From assembly GCA_964019415.1 (NCBI GenBank), contig OZ025874.1, positions 124,001 to 188,000 on the forward strand: 64,000 nucleotides of DNA, in the 5' to 3' direction. How positions within the stretch are numbered: the stretch's first letter is position 1; every line of letters begins with the position of its first letter. Origin of the DNA: Ianthella basta. Its lineage: Eukaryota; Porifera; Demospongiae; Verongiida; Ianthellidae. Below are positions 29,433 through 40,600 of this stretch, in pieces. The position numbers and the translations under genes were made by a program. Under the pieces are notes generated by a model that searched no databases, was not told the origin of the DNA, and saw only the letters and a program-made list of their open reading frames with translations.

Positions 29433-30758
29433 ATGGCGGACATCGTGCTCGTGTGCATTTACCTTTTTTCCTTGTTTCAGCTTGGCGGCGGCTACGCTCA
29501 TCGCAGGAATCGACTTCGCAGGACCCTATTTACTCTTCTTCGCCAGCGCTGCTTGCGGAAAAGTCGGGAATCGCTGTTACGGCTGCTTTTTGTGCCGTCA
29601 CTCTTGGCTCAGCCCGCTTTCCAGGATATCATCCGTTCTCTTCGGGCTCCACGACGATTTTGGGCAGCGCCAAGAGACCATGGTTTTTGGGAAGAAGATG
29701 TTTGCGACATGTGGCGAAGGATGGGACGAAGATATCCGGACTGGGAGGAGAGCCAATACCTACAGCATTTCCGCATGTCTAAGGATACTTTCTGGTATCT
29801 GTCCCAGACGTATGGCAAGTACTTGGAGAAGGAAACCACGCATCTAAGGCTAGCACTGCCTCATGCAAAGAGACTAGTCATTGTGTTACATTGGCTAGCT
29901 CAAGCTAGTAGTTTTGCTCAACTTGCTGCATTGTATGCGATTGGGAAGTCCACAGTTGTTGCTGTGGTACACCAGGGTGTAGATGTACTTCGTGCAAAGT
30001 TTGTACCTGAGGCCATCCGTTTTCCCACTGGATCAGAACTAGATCAAGTCATGGTAGATTTTGAGGCGCTGTGTGGTTTGCCTTGTTGTGGTGGTGCGCT
30101 GGATGGCACTTTCATGCCCATCAGGAAGCCAACAGATTATGGAGACACCTATTTTTGTTACAAACGCTTCTGCGCCATTATTGTACTAGGATGTGTTGAT
30201 GCTAGGGGTATATTCACTTATGTTAATGCGGGTCGACCTGGCTCTGTTGGAGACTCGTACACTTATCGTCACAGTACCTTATGGCAGAAGATCCGTAGCG
30301 GTGATTGGCTTGCACACTCACCAAAAACAATTGAAGGTGTGCAAGTGAGTCCGTTTCTTGTTGCTGATGCAGCATTTCCATTGTCTGCAACATGCATGAA
30401 GTGCTACGAAGCAAGTGATTTGCCCCAAAAGCACAGCTTTAACTACAGCTTGATCCGAACAAGACGCGTTGTCGAGCAAGCATTTGGTAGGCTCAAAGGA
30501 CGGTGGAAAATTATGGACGGCCAATGTAAAATCAATGACCCAGTGTTTGTGAGGCAGGTGGCGATGGTCTGCTGTGCTTTGCACAATGTATGTGAAAGGC
30601 ACCAGTGCCCATTTGAACTAGGATGGCTTCCAGATGCTAGTGCTTATGCAGACTCCATACCAGCCAATTTACAAGCACATGTGGTGATTGGATCAGCAGC
30701 AAGTGTCAGGGATGCAATTGCCAAATACATCCATCGCCACAGGCCTGCTCCACACTGA
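29433..30758 (+). CDS. Harbinger transposase (HARBI1-like DDE nuclease)
   Basis: Predicted 441-residue transposase that would cut and rejoin the element ends in the nucleus. The C-terminal half is a DDE_Tnp_4-type catalytic domain. D224 lies in GALDGTF, D274 in GRPGSVGDSYTYRHS and E348 in RRVVEQAFGRLKGRW. D312 sits in the conserved LVADAAFP motif. Residues about 75-125 (RRFWAAPRDHGFW to FRMSKDTFWYL) match the usual Harbinger N-terminal block, followed by a helix-turn-helix-like stretch at about 145-190. I chose the ATG at 29433 because AAAATGGCGG is a good initiation context. The frame stays open upstream to 29373 without an ATG. Residues 4-17 are oddly hydrophobic, and TTTTTTCCTTGTTTCAG ending at 29480 looks like a splice acceptor, so the true first exon may differ. 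No internal stop or frameshift is seen. The next gene is convergent, 186 bp away. Confidence 0.92.
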   Translation: MADIVLVCIYLFSLFQLGGGYAHRRNRLRRTLFTLLRQRCLRKSRESLLRLLFVPSLLAQPAFQDIIRSLRAPRRFWAAPRDHGFWEEDVCDMWRRMGRRYPDWEESQYLQHFRMSKDTFWYLSQTYGKYLEKETTHLRLALPHAKRLVIVLHWLAQASSFAQLAALYAIGKSTVVAVVHQGVDVLRAKFVPEAIRFPTGSELDQVMVDFEALCGLPCCGGALDGTFMPIRKPTDYGDTYFCYKRFCAIIVLGCVDARGIFTYVNAGRPGSVGDSYTYRHSTLWQKIRSGDWLAHSPKTIEGVQVSPFLVADAAFPLSATCMKCYEASDLPQKHSFNYSLIRTRRVVEQAFGRLKGRWKIMDGQCKINDPVFVRQVAMVCCALHNVCERHQCPFELGWLPDASAYADSIPANLQAHVVIGSAASVRDAIAKYIHRHRPAPH

Positions 30759-30944
30759 TTCGAACAGCTGTTTTAATTATTAGTGAACTGTAGTTGTACT
30801 TGTCACAGAATAATAATTGACAATGGTACATGTGTCTGCCAGTAATTTTGTAGATGAAATACAACATGGATGCGCTCGCTAATGATGCAATACAAGTGTG
30901 CACCAATATAGTAGGGAGTAAACAATCAAAGTATTAACTCATGC
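30759..30944. other. Spacer between convergent Harbinger genes
   Basis: A 186-bp AT-rich gap between the two stop codons must hold the 3' ends of both transcripts. On the minus strand ATTAAA (plus coordinates 30772-30777) could serve the Myb-like gene. On the plus strand only weak variants such as AATACA and AATATA are present, and no AATAAA is seen. No other gene is present. Confidence 0.6.
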
Positions 30945-31841
30945 TCACTGATTGTCCTTCTTTTCAAACAGTTTTTTCAAGAGCTCAGCTTGAAATGCTT
31001 GATTCTGCTGCATCATGTCCATTCGAAATTGTGCGTTTTGCTGCTGCAGCCTTGCTGATATGTCAGCTTCCAATTTTGCCCTGTCTGCTTCCATTTTCAG
31101 CTGGAACTTCATTGCATCCTCCTGCATTTTTGCATCATGTGCCATCTGCCTTTCCTGTGCTTTCTCCTGCATGTCTGACAATGCCAGCAAGAACTGGGTG
31201 GCTGCAGTCCCTTTCCCTTTCTTCTGTCCCACTCTGGCAACAGTGGGTGTCTCATTTCCCTTTTTCTTCTTACTAGGTGGCAGTGGAATGTCATCTTCAT
31301 CCTCTTCACTATCACTGTCTACCACACTCCTGGATGGGGGCCTTGAAACATCAGGGGTACTGGTAGCAGTGCCAGTAACTTCAGGTTCATCACCAGCTAC
31401 AGACCTTGCAATAGTACTGGGAGTGGGAGTCACGGAGTCATCGACTGCCCCAGGGCCCAAAGATGGATGGTCTTTAAAGCGCTCATGGAATGTTTTGAAG
31501 TTAGGCCAGCTACTCTCAGCTGCTTCGAGGTCTATTTCTGCATCCTCTTCAGTATACTCTTTGCCAGTTTCTCCTTTTTTCTGGTAAGTGGCATACATCT
31601 TCTTTCCGTTCTTCAGAATTGTGTCAATTTTATTGCAGATCGCCTTTTCAGTGTACACATTCGTCCTCCCCAGCTCCTCCGTCAAGTAGGCGTTCAGTCT
31701 CGTCGTTGCAATTGCTTCTTTCTTCTTCCGCGTTATCATTTTGCCACTAAACTCCTCTATGATGTCGGCCCAGATGTCGATCAGTCTTCGTTCGATGTCA
31801 GGTGTCCATTTGGCTCTCGTTTTCTTGCTTCCAGACGCCAT
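30945..31841 (-). CDS. Harbinger accessory Myb/SANT-like DNA-binding protein
   Basis: A 298-residue protein transcribed against the transposase gene. In characterised Harbinger elements the Myb-like partner binds element ends and helps bring transposase to the nucleus and DNA; the same role is inferred here. Residues about 9-120 form a Myb/SANT-like domain, beginning AKWTPDIERRLIDIWADIIE and with aromatic or Trp residues at W12, W24 and W112. A Ser/Thr/Pro-rich linker follows. Next come an acidic run (DSDSEEDEDD, about 176-184) and a basic KKKK cluster at 191-194 that may act as a nuclear signal. The C-terminal third (about 215-297) is rich in Gln, Met, Lys and Glu and looks like a long coiled coil, suited to partner binding. 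The start is ATG at 31839-31841 and the stop is TGA at 30945-30947. The frame is intact. Confidence 0.9.
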   Translation of the reverse strand: MASGSKKTRAKWTPDIERRLIDIWADIIEEFSGKMITRKKKEAIATTRLNAYLTEELGRTNVYTEKAICNKIDTILKNGKKMYATYQKKGETGKEYTEEDAEIDLEAAESSWPNFKTFHERFKDHPSLGPGAVDDSVTPTPSTIARSVAGDEPEVTGTATSTPDVSRPPSRSVVDSDSEEDEDDIPLPPSKKKKGNETPTVARVGQKKGKGTAATQFLLALSDMQEKAQERQMAHDAKMQEDAMKFQLKMEADRAKLEADISARLQQQNAQFRMDMMQQNQAFQAELLKKLFEKKDNQ

Positions 31842-32004
31842 CGTTCGCTAGATCGCTCACAGAACACGGTTCACACCTTCGCCTCTATCGTCGCCGTCAC
31901 CGTCACCGTGGCGACCGCTGTCACGGCGACGGTCACGGTACGGCAGGGTCACGGTCGCGGTCCCGGTAAGTTAGTCGTAGTGTGACTGCAAAAACGTGAC
32001 GTCA
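31842..32004 (-). repeat. Right subterminal region: CACCGT/GACGGT motifs and a degenerate inner TIR copy
   Basis: Upstream of the Myb-like start lies a GC-rich stretch with many copies of GTCACCGTCACC / CGGTCACGG-type hexamers at about 31885-31965. GTCGTAGTGTGAC at 31974-31986 echoes the terminal GCCGTAGTGTGACC. The mirror arrangement at the left end suggests functional subterminal sites. The same stretch probably includes the promoter of the Myb-like gene. Confidence 0.6.
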
Positions 32005-32047
32005 CCGTCACCGTCGCCGTCACTTTCGCCGTAGTGTGACCGCCGCC
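32005..32047 (-). repeat. Right terminal inverted repeat of Harbinger element
   Basis: Ends CGCCGTAGTGTGACCGCCGC plus a final C. Read on the minus strand it matches the left repeat at 42 of 43 positions. TAA lies immediately outside, so the outermost TTAGGCGGCGGTC / GACCGCCGCCTAA pair is itself a perfect inversion. Confidence 0.95.
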
Positions 32048-33865
32048 TAAGGCAAGATTTGGCAAGATATGACAAGGTATCATTAGGCAAGATTTGGCAA
32101 GTTATGACAAGATAAAATTTGGCAAGATTTGGCAAGATATGACAAGGTAACATTTGGCAAGATTTGGCAAGATATGAGAAAGTAGGATTAAGCAAGATTT
32201 GGCAAGATTTGAAAAGGAAGAATAGGCAAGATTTGGCAAGATATGACAACTTAAAGGTAAAACTTGGCAAGATTTGGCAAGATATGACAAGGTAAGATCA
32301 GGCAAGATTTGGCAAGATATGAGAAGGTAAGATATGGCAAGATTAGGCAAGATATGGTAAGATATGACAAGGTGAGATTCGGCAAGATTTGGCAAGATAT
32401 GACAAGGTAAGATTAGGCAAGATTTAGCAAGATATGACAAGGTATGATTTGGCAAGATTTGGCAAGATATGACAAGGTAATATTTGGCAAGATTTGGCAA
32501 GATATGACAGGATAAGATTTGGAACATTTGGCAAGATATGAAGTTAAAATTAAGCAAGATTTGGTAAGATATGAGAAGGTAAGAATTGGAAAGATTTGGC
32601 AAGATATGACAAGGTAAGATTTGGCAAGATTTGGCAAGATTTGGTAAGATATGACAAGGTAAGATTCGGCAAGATTTGGCAAGATATGACAAGGTAAGAT
32701 TAGGCAAGATTTAGCAAGATATGACAAGGTATGATTTGGCAAGATTTGGCAAGATATGACAAGGTAATATTTGGCAAGATTTGGCAAGATATGACAGGAT
32801 AAGATTTGGCAAGATTTGGCAAGATATGAAGGTAAAATTAAGCAAGATTTGGTAAGATATGAGAAGGTAAGAATTGGAAAGATTTGGCAACATATGACAA
32901 GGTAAGATTTGGCAAGATTTGGCAAGATATAACAAGGTAAGATTAAGTTAGATTTGGCAAGATATGAAAAAGTAAGATTAGGCAAGATTTGGCAAGATAT
33001 GACATGGTAAGATTTGGCAAGATTTGGCAAGATTTGACAGGGTAAGATTTGGCAAGATTTGGCAAGATATGACAAGGTAAGATTAGGCAAGATTTGGCAA
33101 GATGTGATAAGGTAAGATTTGGCAAGATTTGGCGAGATATGACAAGGTATGATTAGTCAAGATTTGGCAAGATATGAAAAAGTAAGATTAAGCAAGATTT
33201 GGCAAGATATGACAAGGTAAGATCAGGCAACATTAGGCAAGATATGAGAAGGTAAGATTTGGCAAGATTAGACAAGATATGACAAGGTAAGATTTGGCAA
33301 GATTTGGCAAAATTTAGTAAGATATGACAAGGTAAGATTCGGCAAGATTTGGAAAGATATGACAAGGTAAGATTTCGCAAGATTTGGCAAGATATGACAA
33401 AATAAGATTTGGCAAGATTTGGTAGGATATGCCAAGGTAAGATTTGGCAAGATTTGGCAAGATATGACAAGGTAATATTTGGCAAGATTTGGCAAGATAT
33501 GACAAGATAAGATTTGGCAAGATTTGGCAAGATATGACAAGGTAAGATTAAGCATGATTTGGTAAGATATGACAAGGTTAGAGTCGGCAAGATTTGGCAA
33601 GATATGACATGGTAAGATTTGGCAAGATTTGGCAAGATATGAGAAGGTATGATTAAGCAAGATTTGGCAAGATACGAAAAGGAAGAATAGGCAAGATTTG
33701 GCAAGATATGACAACTTAAAGGTAAGAGTTGACTAGATTTGGCAAGATATGATAAGGTAAGATCAGGCAACATTTGGAAAGATATGACAAGGTAAAATTT
33801 GGCAAGATTAGGCAAGATATGACAAGGTAAGATTTGGCAAGATTTGGTAACATATAACAAGGTAA

Positions 33866-33879
33866 GATTCGGTCTCGCC
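33866..33879. other. Right inversion junction
   Basis: Minus-oriented array ending GATTCGG (33872) abuts plus-oriented TCTCGCC (33873) with no filler. The nearest self-complementary segments, AAGGTAAGATT on the left and AATCTTACCTT on the right, lie about 30-40 bases apart, so the junction could fold as a hairpin. Confidence 0.9.
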
Positions 33880-34682
33880 AAAACTGGCCTAATCTTGCCA
33901 AATCTTACCTTGTCATATCTTGACAAATCTTGACTAATCTTACCTTGTCATATCTTGCCAAATCTTGCCAAATCTTACCTTGTCATAACTTACCAAATCT
34001 TGCTTAATCTTACCTTCTCATATCTTGCCAAATCTTGCCTAATCTTACCTTGTCATATCTTGCCTAATCTTGCCAAATTCTACCTTGTCATATCTTGCCA
34101 AATCTTTCCTAATCTAACTTTGCCATATGTTTCCAAATCTTGCCTAATCTTGCCAAATCTTACCTTGTCATATCTTGCCAAATCTTACCAAATCTTACCT
34201 TGTCATATCTCGCCAAAACTTGCCAAATCTTATCTTGTCATATCTCGCCAAATCTTGCCAAATCTTGCCAAATCTTACCTTATCATATCTTGCCAAATCT
34301 TGCCAAATCTTACTATTTCATATCTTGCCAAATCTTACCTTGTCATATCTTGCCAAAGCTTGCCAAATCTTACCTTGTCATATCTTGCCAAATCTTACCT
34401 AATCCTACTTTATCATATCTTGCCAAATCCTGCTTAATCTTACCTTGTCATATCTTGCCAAATCTTGCCAAATCTTACCTTGTCAGATCTCGCAAAATCT
34501 TGCTTAATCTTTCCAAATCTTACCTTGTCATATCTTGCCAAATCTTGCCAAATCTTACCTTGTCATATCTTGCCAAATCTTGCCTAATCTTACTTTTTCA
34601 AATCTTGCCAAATCTTGACTAATCTTACCTTGTCATATCTTACCAAATCTTGCCAAATCTTACCTTGTCATATCTTACAAAA

Positions 34683-37600
34683 TCTTGCTTAATCTTACCT
34701 TGTCATATCTTGCCAAATCTTGCCTAATCTAACCTTGTCATATCTTGCCTAATCTTGCCAAATTCTACCTTGTCATATCTTGCCAAATCTTTCCGAATCT
34801 TACTTTGTCATATGTTTCCAAATCTAGCTTAATCATACCTTGTCATATCTTGCCAAATCTTGCCAAATCTTACCTTGTCATATCTTGCCAAATCTTGCCT
34901 AATATTACTTTTTCATATCTTGCCCAATCTTGCTTAGTCTTACCTTGTCATATCTTGCCAAATCTTGCCAAATCGTACCTTGTCGTATCTCGCCAAATCT
35001 TGCCTAATCTTGCCAAATCTTACCTTGTCATATCTTGACAAATCTTGACTAATCTTACCTTGTCATATCTTACCAAATCTTGCCAAATCTTACCTTGTCA
35101 TATCTTACCAAATCTTGCTTAATCTTACCTTCTCATATCTTGCCAAATTTGCCTAATCTAACCTTGTCATATCTTGCCTAATCTTGCCAAATTCTACCTT
35201 GTCATATCTTTCCAAATCTTTCCGAATCTTACTTTGTCATATGTTTCCAAATCTTGCCTAATCTTGCCAAATCTTACCTTGTCATATCTTGCCAAATCTT
35301 TCTAAATCTTACCTTGTCATATCTCGCCAAATCTTGCCAAATCTTGTCTAATCTTATCTTGTCATATCTCGCCAAATCTTGCCAAATCTTGCCAAATCTT
35401 ACCTTGTCATATCTTGCCAAATCTTGCCAAATCTTACTCATTCATATCTTGCCAAATCTTGCCAAATCTTACCTTGTCATATCTTGCCAAATCTTGCCAA
35501 ATCTTACCTTGTCACAACTTGCCAAATCTTACTTTTTCATATCTTGCCAAATCCTGCTTAATCTTACCTTGTCGTATCTTGCCAAATCTTGCCAAATCTT
35601 ACCTTGTCAGATCTCGCCAAATCTTGCCTAATCTTGCCAAATCTTACCTTGTCAGATCTTGCCAAATCTTAACTAATCTTACCTTGTCATATCTTGCCAA
35701 ATCTTGCCGAATCTTACCTTGTCACATCTTGCAAAATCTTAACTTGTCATATATTACCAAATCTTGCTTAATCTTACCTTGTCATATCTTGCCAAATCTT
35801 GCCAAATCTTATCTTGTCATAACTTGCCAAATCTTGCCAAATATTACCTTATCATATCTTGCCAAATCTTGCTAAATCTTACCTTGTCATATCTTGCCAA
35901 ATCTTGCCTAATCTTACCTTGTCATATCTTCCCTAATCTTACCAAATCTTACCTTGTCATATCTTGCCAAATCTTGCCGAATCTTACCTTGTCATATCTT
36001 GCCAAATCTTGCCAAATTTTACCTTGTCATATCTTGCCAATACTTGCCAAATCTTATCTTGTCATATCTTGCCAAATCTTACCTAATTTTACCTTGTCAT
36101 ATCTTGCCAAATCTTGCCTAATCTAACTTTTTCATATCTTTCCAAATCTTGCTTAACCTTACCTTGTCATATCATGCCAAATCTTGCCAAATCTTACCTT
36201 GTCATATCTTGCCAAATCTTGCCTAATCTTACTTTTTCAAATCTTGCCAAATCTTGACTAATCTTACCTTGTCATATCTTACCAAATCTTGCCAAATCTT
36301 ACCTTGTCATATCTTACCAAATCTTGCCAAATCTTACCTTGTCATATAATACAAAATCTTTCTTAATCTTACCTTGTCATATCTTGCCAAATCTTGCCAA
36401 ATCTTATCTTGTCATATCTTGCCAATTCTTGCCAAATATTACCTTATCATATCTTGCCAAATCTTGCTAAATCTTACCTTGTCATATCTTATATACCAAA
36501 TCTTGCCTAATCTTACCTTGTCATATCTTGCCTAATCTTACCAAATCTTACCTTGTCATATCTTGCCAAATCTTGCCGAATCTTACCTTGTCATATCTTG
36601 CCAAATCTTGCCAACTTTTACCTTGTCATATCTTGCCAAATCTTGCCAAATCTTATCTTGTCATATCTTGCAAAATCTTACCTAATTTTACCTTGTCATA
36701 TCTTGCCAAATTTTGCCTAATCTAACTTTTTCATATCTTTCCAAATCTTGCTTATCCTTACCTTGTCATATCATGCCAAATCTTGCTAAATCTTACCTTG
36801 TCATATCTTGCCAAATCTTGCCTAATCTTACTTTTTCAAATCTTGCCAAATCTTGCTTAATCTTACCTTGTCATATCTTGCCAAATCTTGCCAAATCTTA
36901 ACTTGTCATATCTTGCCAAATCTTGCCAAATCTTACCTTGTCATATCTTACCAAATCTTGCCAAATCTTACCATGTCATATCTTGCCTAATCTTGCCTAA
37001 TATTACTTTTTCATATCTTCCAAATCTTGCTTAGTCCTACCTTGTCATATCTTGCCAAATCTTGCCAAATCTTACCATGTCATATCTTGCCTAATCTTGC
37101 CTAATATTACTTTTTCATATCTTGCCAAATCTTGCTTAGTCCTACCTTGTCATATCTTGCCAAATCTTGCCAAATCTTATCTTGTCGTATCTCGCCAAAT
37201 CTTGCCTAATCTTGCCATATCTTACCTTGTCATATCTTGACAAATCTTGACTAATCTTACCTTGTCATATCTTGCCAAATCTTGCCAAATTCTACCTTGT
37301 CATATCTTGCCAAATCCTTCCGAATCTTACTTTGTCATATGTTTCCAAATCTAGCTTAATCATACCTTGCTACCTTGTTATCCAAATCTTGCCTAATCTT
37401 GCCAAATCTTATCTTGTCATATCTTGCCCAATCTTTCCAAATCTTACCTTGTCATATATCGCCAAATCTTGCCAAATCTTGTCAAATCTTATCTTGTCAT
37501 ATCTCGCCAAATCTTGCCAAATCTTGCCAAATCTTATCTTGTCATATCTTACCAAATCTTGCCAAATCTTACTCTTTCATATCTTGCCAAATCTTGCCAA

Positions 37601-40600
37601 ATCTTACCTTGTCATATCTTGCCAAATCTTGCCAAATCTTACCTTGTCACATCTTGCCAAATCTTGCCAAATCTTACCTTGTCAGATCTCGCCAAATCTT
37701 GCCTAATCTTGCCAAATCTTACCTTGTCAGATCTTGCCAAATCTTAACTAATCTTACCTTGTCATATCTTGCCAAATCTTGCCGAATCTTAACCTTGTCA
37801 CATCTTGCAAAATTTTAACTTGTCATATATTACCAAATCTTGCTTAATCTTACCTTGTCATATCTTGCCAAATCTTGCCAAATCTTATCTTGTCATATCT
37901 TGCCAAATCTTGCCAAATATTACCTTATCATATCTTGCCAAATCTTGCTAAATCTTACCTTGTCATATCTTACCAGATCTTGCCTAATCTTACCTTGTCA
38001 TATCTTGCCTAATCTTACCAAATCTTACCTTGTCATATCTTGCCAAATTTTGCCGAATCTTACCTTGTCATATCTTGCCAAATCTTGCCAAATTTTACCT
38101 TGTCATATCTTGCCAAATCTTGCCAAATCTTATCTTGTCATATCTTGCCAAATCTTACCTAATTTTACCTTGTCATATCTTGCCAAATTTTGCCTAATCT
38201 AACTTTTTCATATCTTTCCAAATCTTGCTTATCCTTACCTTGTCATATCATGCCAAATCTTGCCAAATCTTACCTTGTCATATCTTGCCAAATCTTGCCT
38301 AATCTTACTTTTTCAAATCTTGCCAAATCTTGCTTAATCTTACCTTGTCATATCTTGCCAAATCTTGCCTAATCTAACCTTGTCATATCTTGCCTAATCT
38401 TGCCAAATTCTACCTTGTCATATCTTGCCAAATCTTTCCGAATCTTACTTTGTCATATGTTTCCAAATCTAGCTTAATCATACCTTGTCATATCTTGCCA
38501 AATCTTGCCAAATCTTACCTTGTCATATCTTGCCAAATCTTGCCTAATATTACTTTTTCATATCTTGCCCAATCTTGCTTAGTCTTACCTTGTCATATCT
38601 TGCCAAATCTTGCCAAATCGTACCTTGTCGTATCTCGCCAAATCTTGCCTAATCTTGCCAAATCTTACCTTGTCATATCTTGACAAATCTTGACTAATCT
38701 TACCTTGTCATATCTTACCAAATCTTGCCAAATCTTACCTTGTCATATCTTACCAAATCTTGCTTAATCTTACCTTCTCATATCTTGCCAAATTTGCCTA
38801 ATCTAACCTTGTCATAACTTGCCTAATCTTGCCAAATTCTACCTTGTCATATCTTTCCAAATCTTTCCGAATCTTACTTTGTCATATGTTTCGAAATCTT
38901 GCCTAATCTTGCCAAATCTTACCTTGTCATGTCTTGCCAAATCTTTCTAAATCTTACCTTGTCATATCTCGCCAAATCTTGCCAAATCTTGTCAAATCTT
39001 ATCTTGTCATATCTCGCCAAATCTTTCCAAATCTTGCCAAATCTTACCTTGTCATATCTTGCCAAATCTTGCCAAATCTTACTCATTCATATCTTGCCAA
39101 ATCTTGCCAAATCTTACCTTGTCATATCTTGCCAAATCTTGCCAAATCTTACCTTGTCACATCTTGCCAAATCTTACTTTTTCATATCTTGCCAAATCCT
39201 GCTTAATCTTACCTTGTCGTATCTTGCCAAATCTTGCCAAATCTTACCTTGTCAGATCTCGCCAAATCTTGCCTAATCTTGCCAAATCTTACCTTGTCAG
39301 ATCTTGCCAAATCTTAACTAATCTTACCTTGTCATATCTTGCCAAATCTTGCCGAATCTTACCTTGTCACATCTTGCAAAATCTTAACTTGTCATATATT
39401 ACCAAATCTTGCTTAATCTTACCTTGTCATATCTTGCCAAATCTTGCCAAATCTTATCTTGTCATATCTTGCCAAATCTTGCCAAATATTACCTTATCAT
39501 ATCTTGCCAAATCTTGCTAAATCTTACCTTGTCATATCTTGCCAAATCTTGCCTAATCTTACCTTGTCATATCTTCCCTAATCTTACCAAATCTTACCTT
39601 GTCATATCTTGCCAAATCTTGCCGAATCTTACCTTGTCATATCTTGCCAAATCTTGCCAAATTTTACCTTGTCATATCTTGCCAATACTTGCCAAATCTT
39701 ATCTTGTCATATCTTGCCAAATCTTACCTAATTTTACCTTGTCATATCTTGCCAAATTTTGCCTAATCTAACTTTTTCATATCTTTCCAAATCTTGCTTA
39801 ACCTTACCTTGTCATATCATGCCAAATCTTGCCAAATCTTACCTTGTCATATCTTGCCAAATCTTGCCTAATCTTACTTTTTCAAATCTTGCCAAATCTT
39901 GCTTAATCTTACCTTGTCATATCTTACCAAATCTTGCCAAATCTTACCTTGTCATATCTTACCAAATCTTGCCAAATCTTACCTTGTCATATAATACAAA
40001 ATCTTTCTTAATCTTACCTTGTCATATCTTGCCAAATCTTGCCAAATCTTATCTTGTCATATCTTGCCAAATCTTGCCAAATATTACCTTATCATATCTT
40101 GCCAAATCTTGCTAAATCTTACCTTGTCATATCTTATATACCAAATCTTGCCTAATCTTACCTTGTCATATCTTGCCTAATCTTACCAAATCTTACCTTG
40201 TCATATCTTGCCAAATTTTGCCGAATCTTACCTTGTCATATCTTGCCAAATCTTGCCAACTTTTACCTTGTCATATCTTGCCAAATCTTGCCAAATCTTA
40301 TTTTGTCATATCTTGCCAAATCTTACCTAATTTTACCTTGTCATATCTTGCCAAATTTTGCCTAATCTAACTTTTTCATATCTTTCCAAATCTTGCTTAT
40401 CCTTACCTTGTCATATCATGCCAAATCTTGCTAAATCTTACCTTGTCATATCTTGCCAAATCTTGCCTAATCTTACTTTTTCAAATCTTGCCAAATCTTG
40501 CTTAATCTTACCTTGTCATATCTTGCCAAATTTTGCCAAATCTTAACTTGTCATATCTTGCCAAATCTTGCCAAATCTTACCTTGTCATATCTTACCAAA

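Larger units (their letters stand above)
29303..32047 (+). mobile_element. Harbinger (PIF/Harbinger) DNA transposon, apparently complete
   Basis: A 2,745-bp element interrupts the inverted array. It has terminal inverted repeats of at least 43 bp with one mismatch, starting GGCGGCGGTCACACTACGG. It has the two-gene content typical of the superfamily: a DDE transposase and a separate Myb/SANT-like protein, arranged tail to tail. The flanks are TTA on the left (29300-29302) and TAA on the right (32048-32050). This fits the 3-bp TWA target duplication of Harbinger elements if one base has changed. Both genes have open frames, so the copy looks autonomous or only recently inactive. It is more GC-rich at its ends than the satellite around it. 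Confidence 0.95.
21886..33872 (-). repeat. Inverted segment of the 35-bp array (block B), with Harbinger inside
   Basis: From 21886 the array reads as the reverse complement of block A (CAAGGTAAGATTTGGCAAG and so on). It continues to 33872, where ATTCGG is joined directly to TCTCGCCAAAA in plus orientation. The only interruption is the Harbinger element at 29303-32047. Read on the minus strand, its right end (33872 to about 32290) copies the plus-strand block at 20588-21794. Its left end (21886 to about 24900) copies plus-strand blocks such as 34900-39500. The segment is 11,987 bp long. A single paracentric-type inversion explains the layout. Confidence 0.93.

Noticed and set aside
29276-29782. 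168-codon plus-strand frame overlapping the left Harbinger end
   Set aside because: It starts in satellite sequence, crosses the terminal repeat and overlaps the transposase in another frame.
31015-31587. 190-codon plus-strand frame opposite the Myb-like gene
   Set aside because: It is the complement of a compositionally biased coding region; the minus-strand protein has recognisable domains and this one has none.
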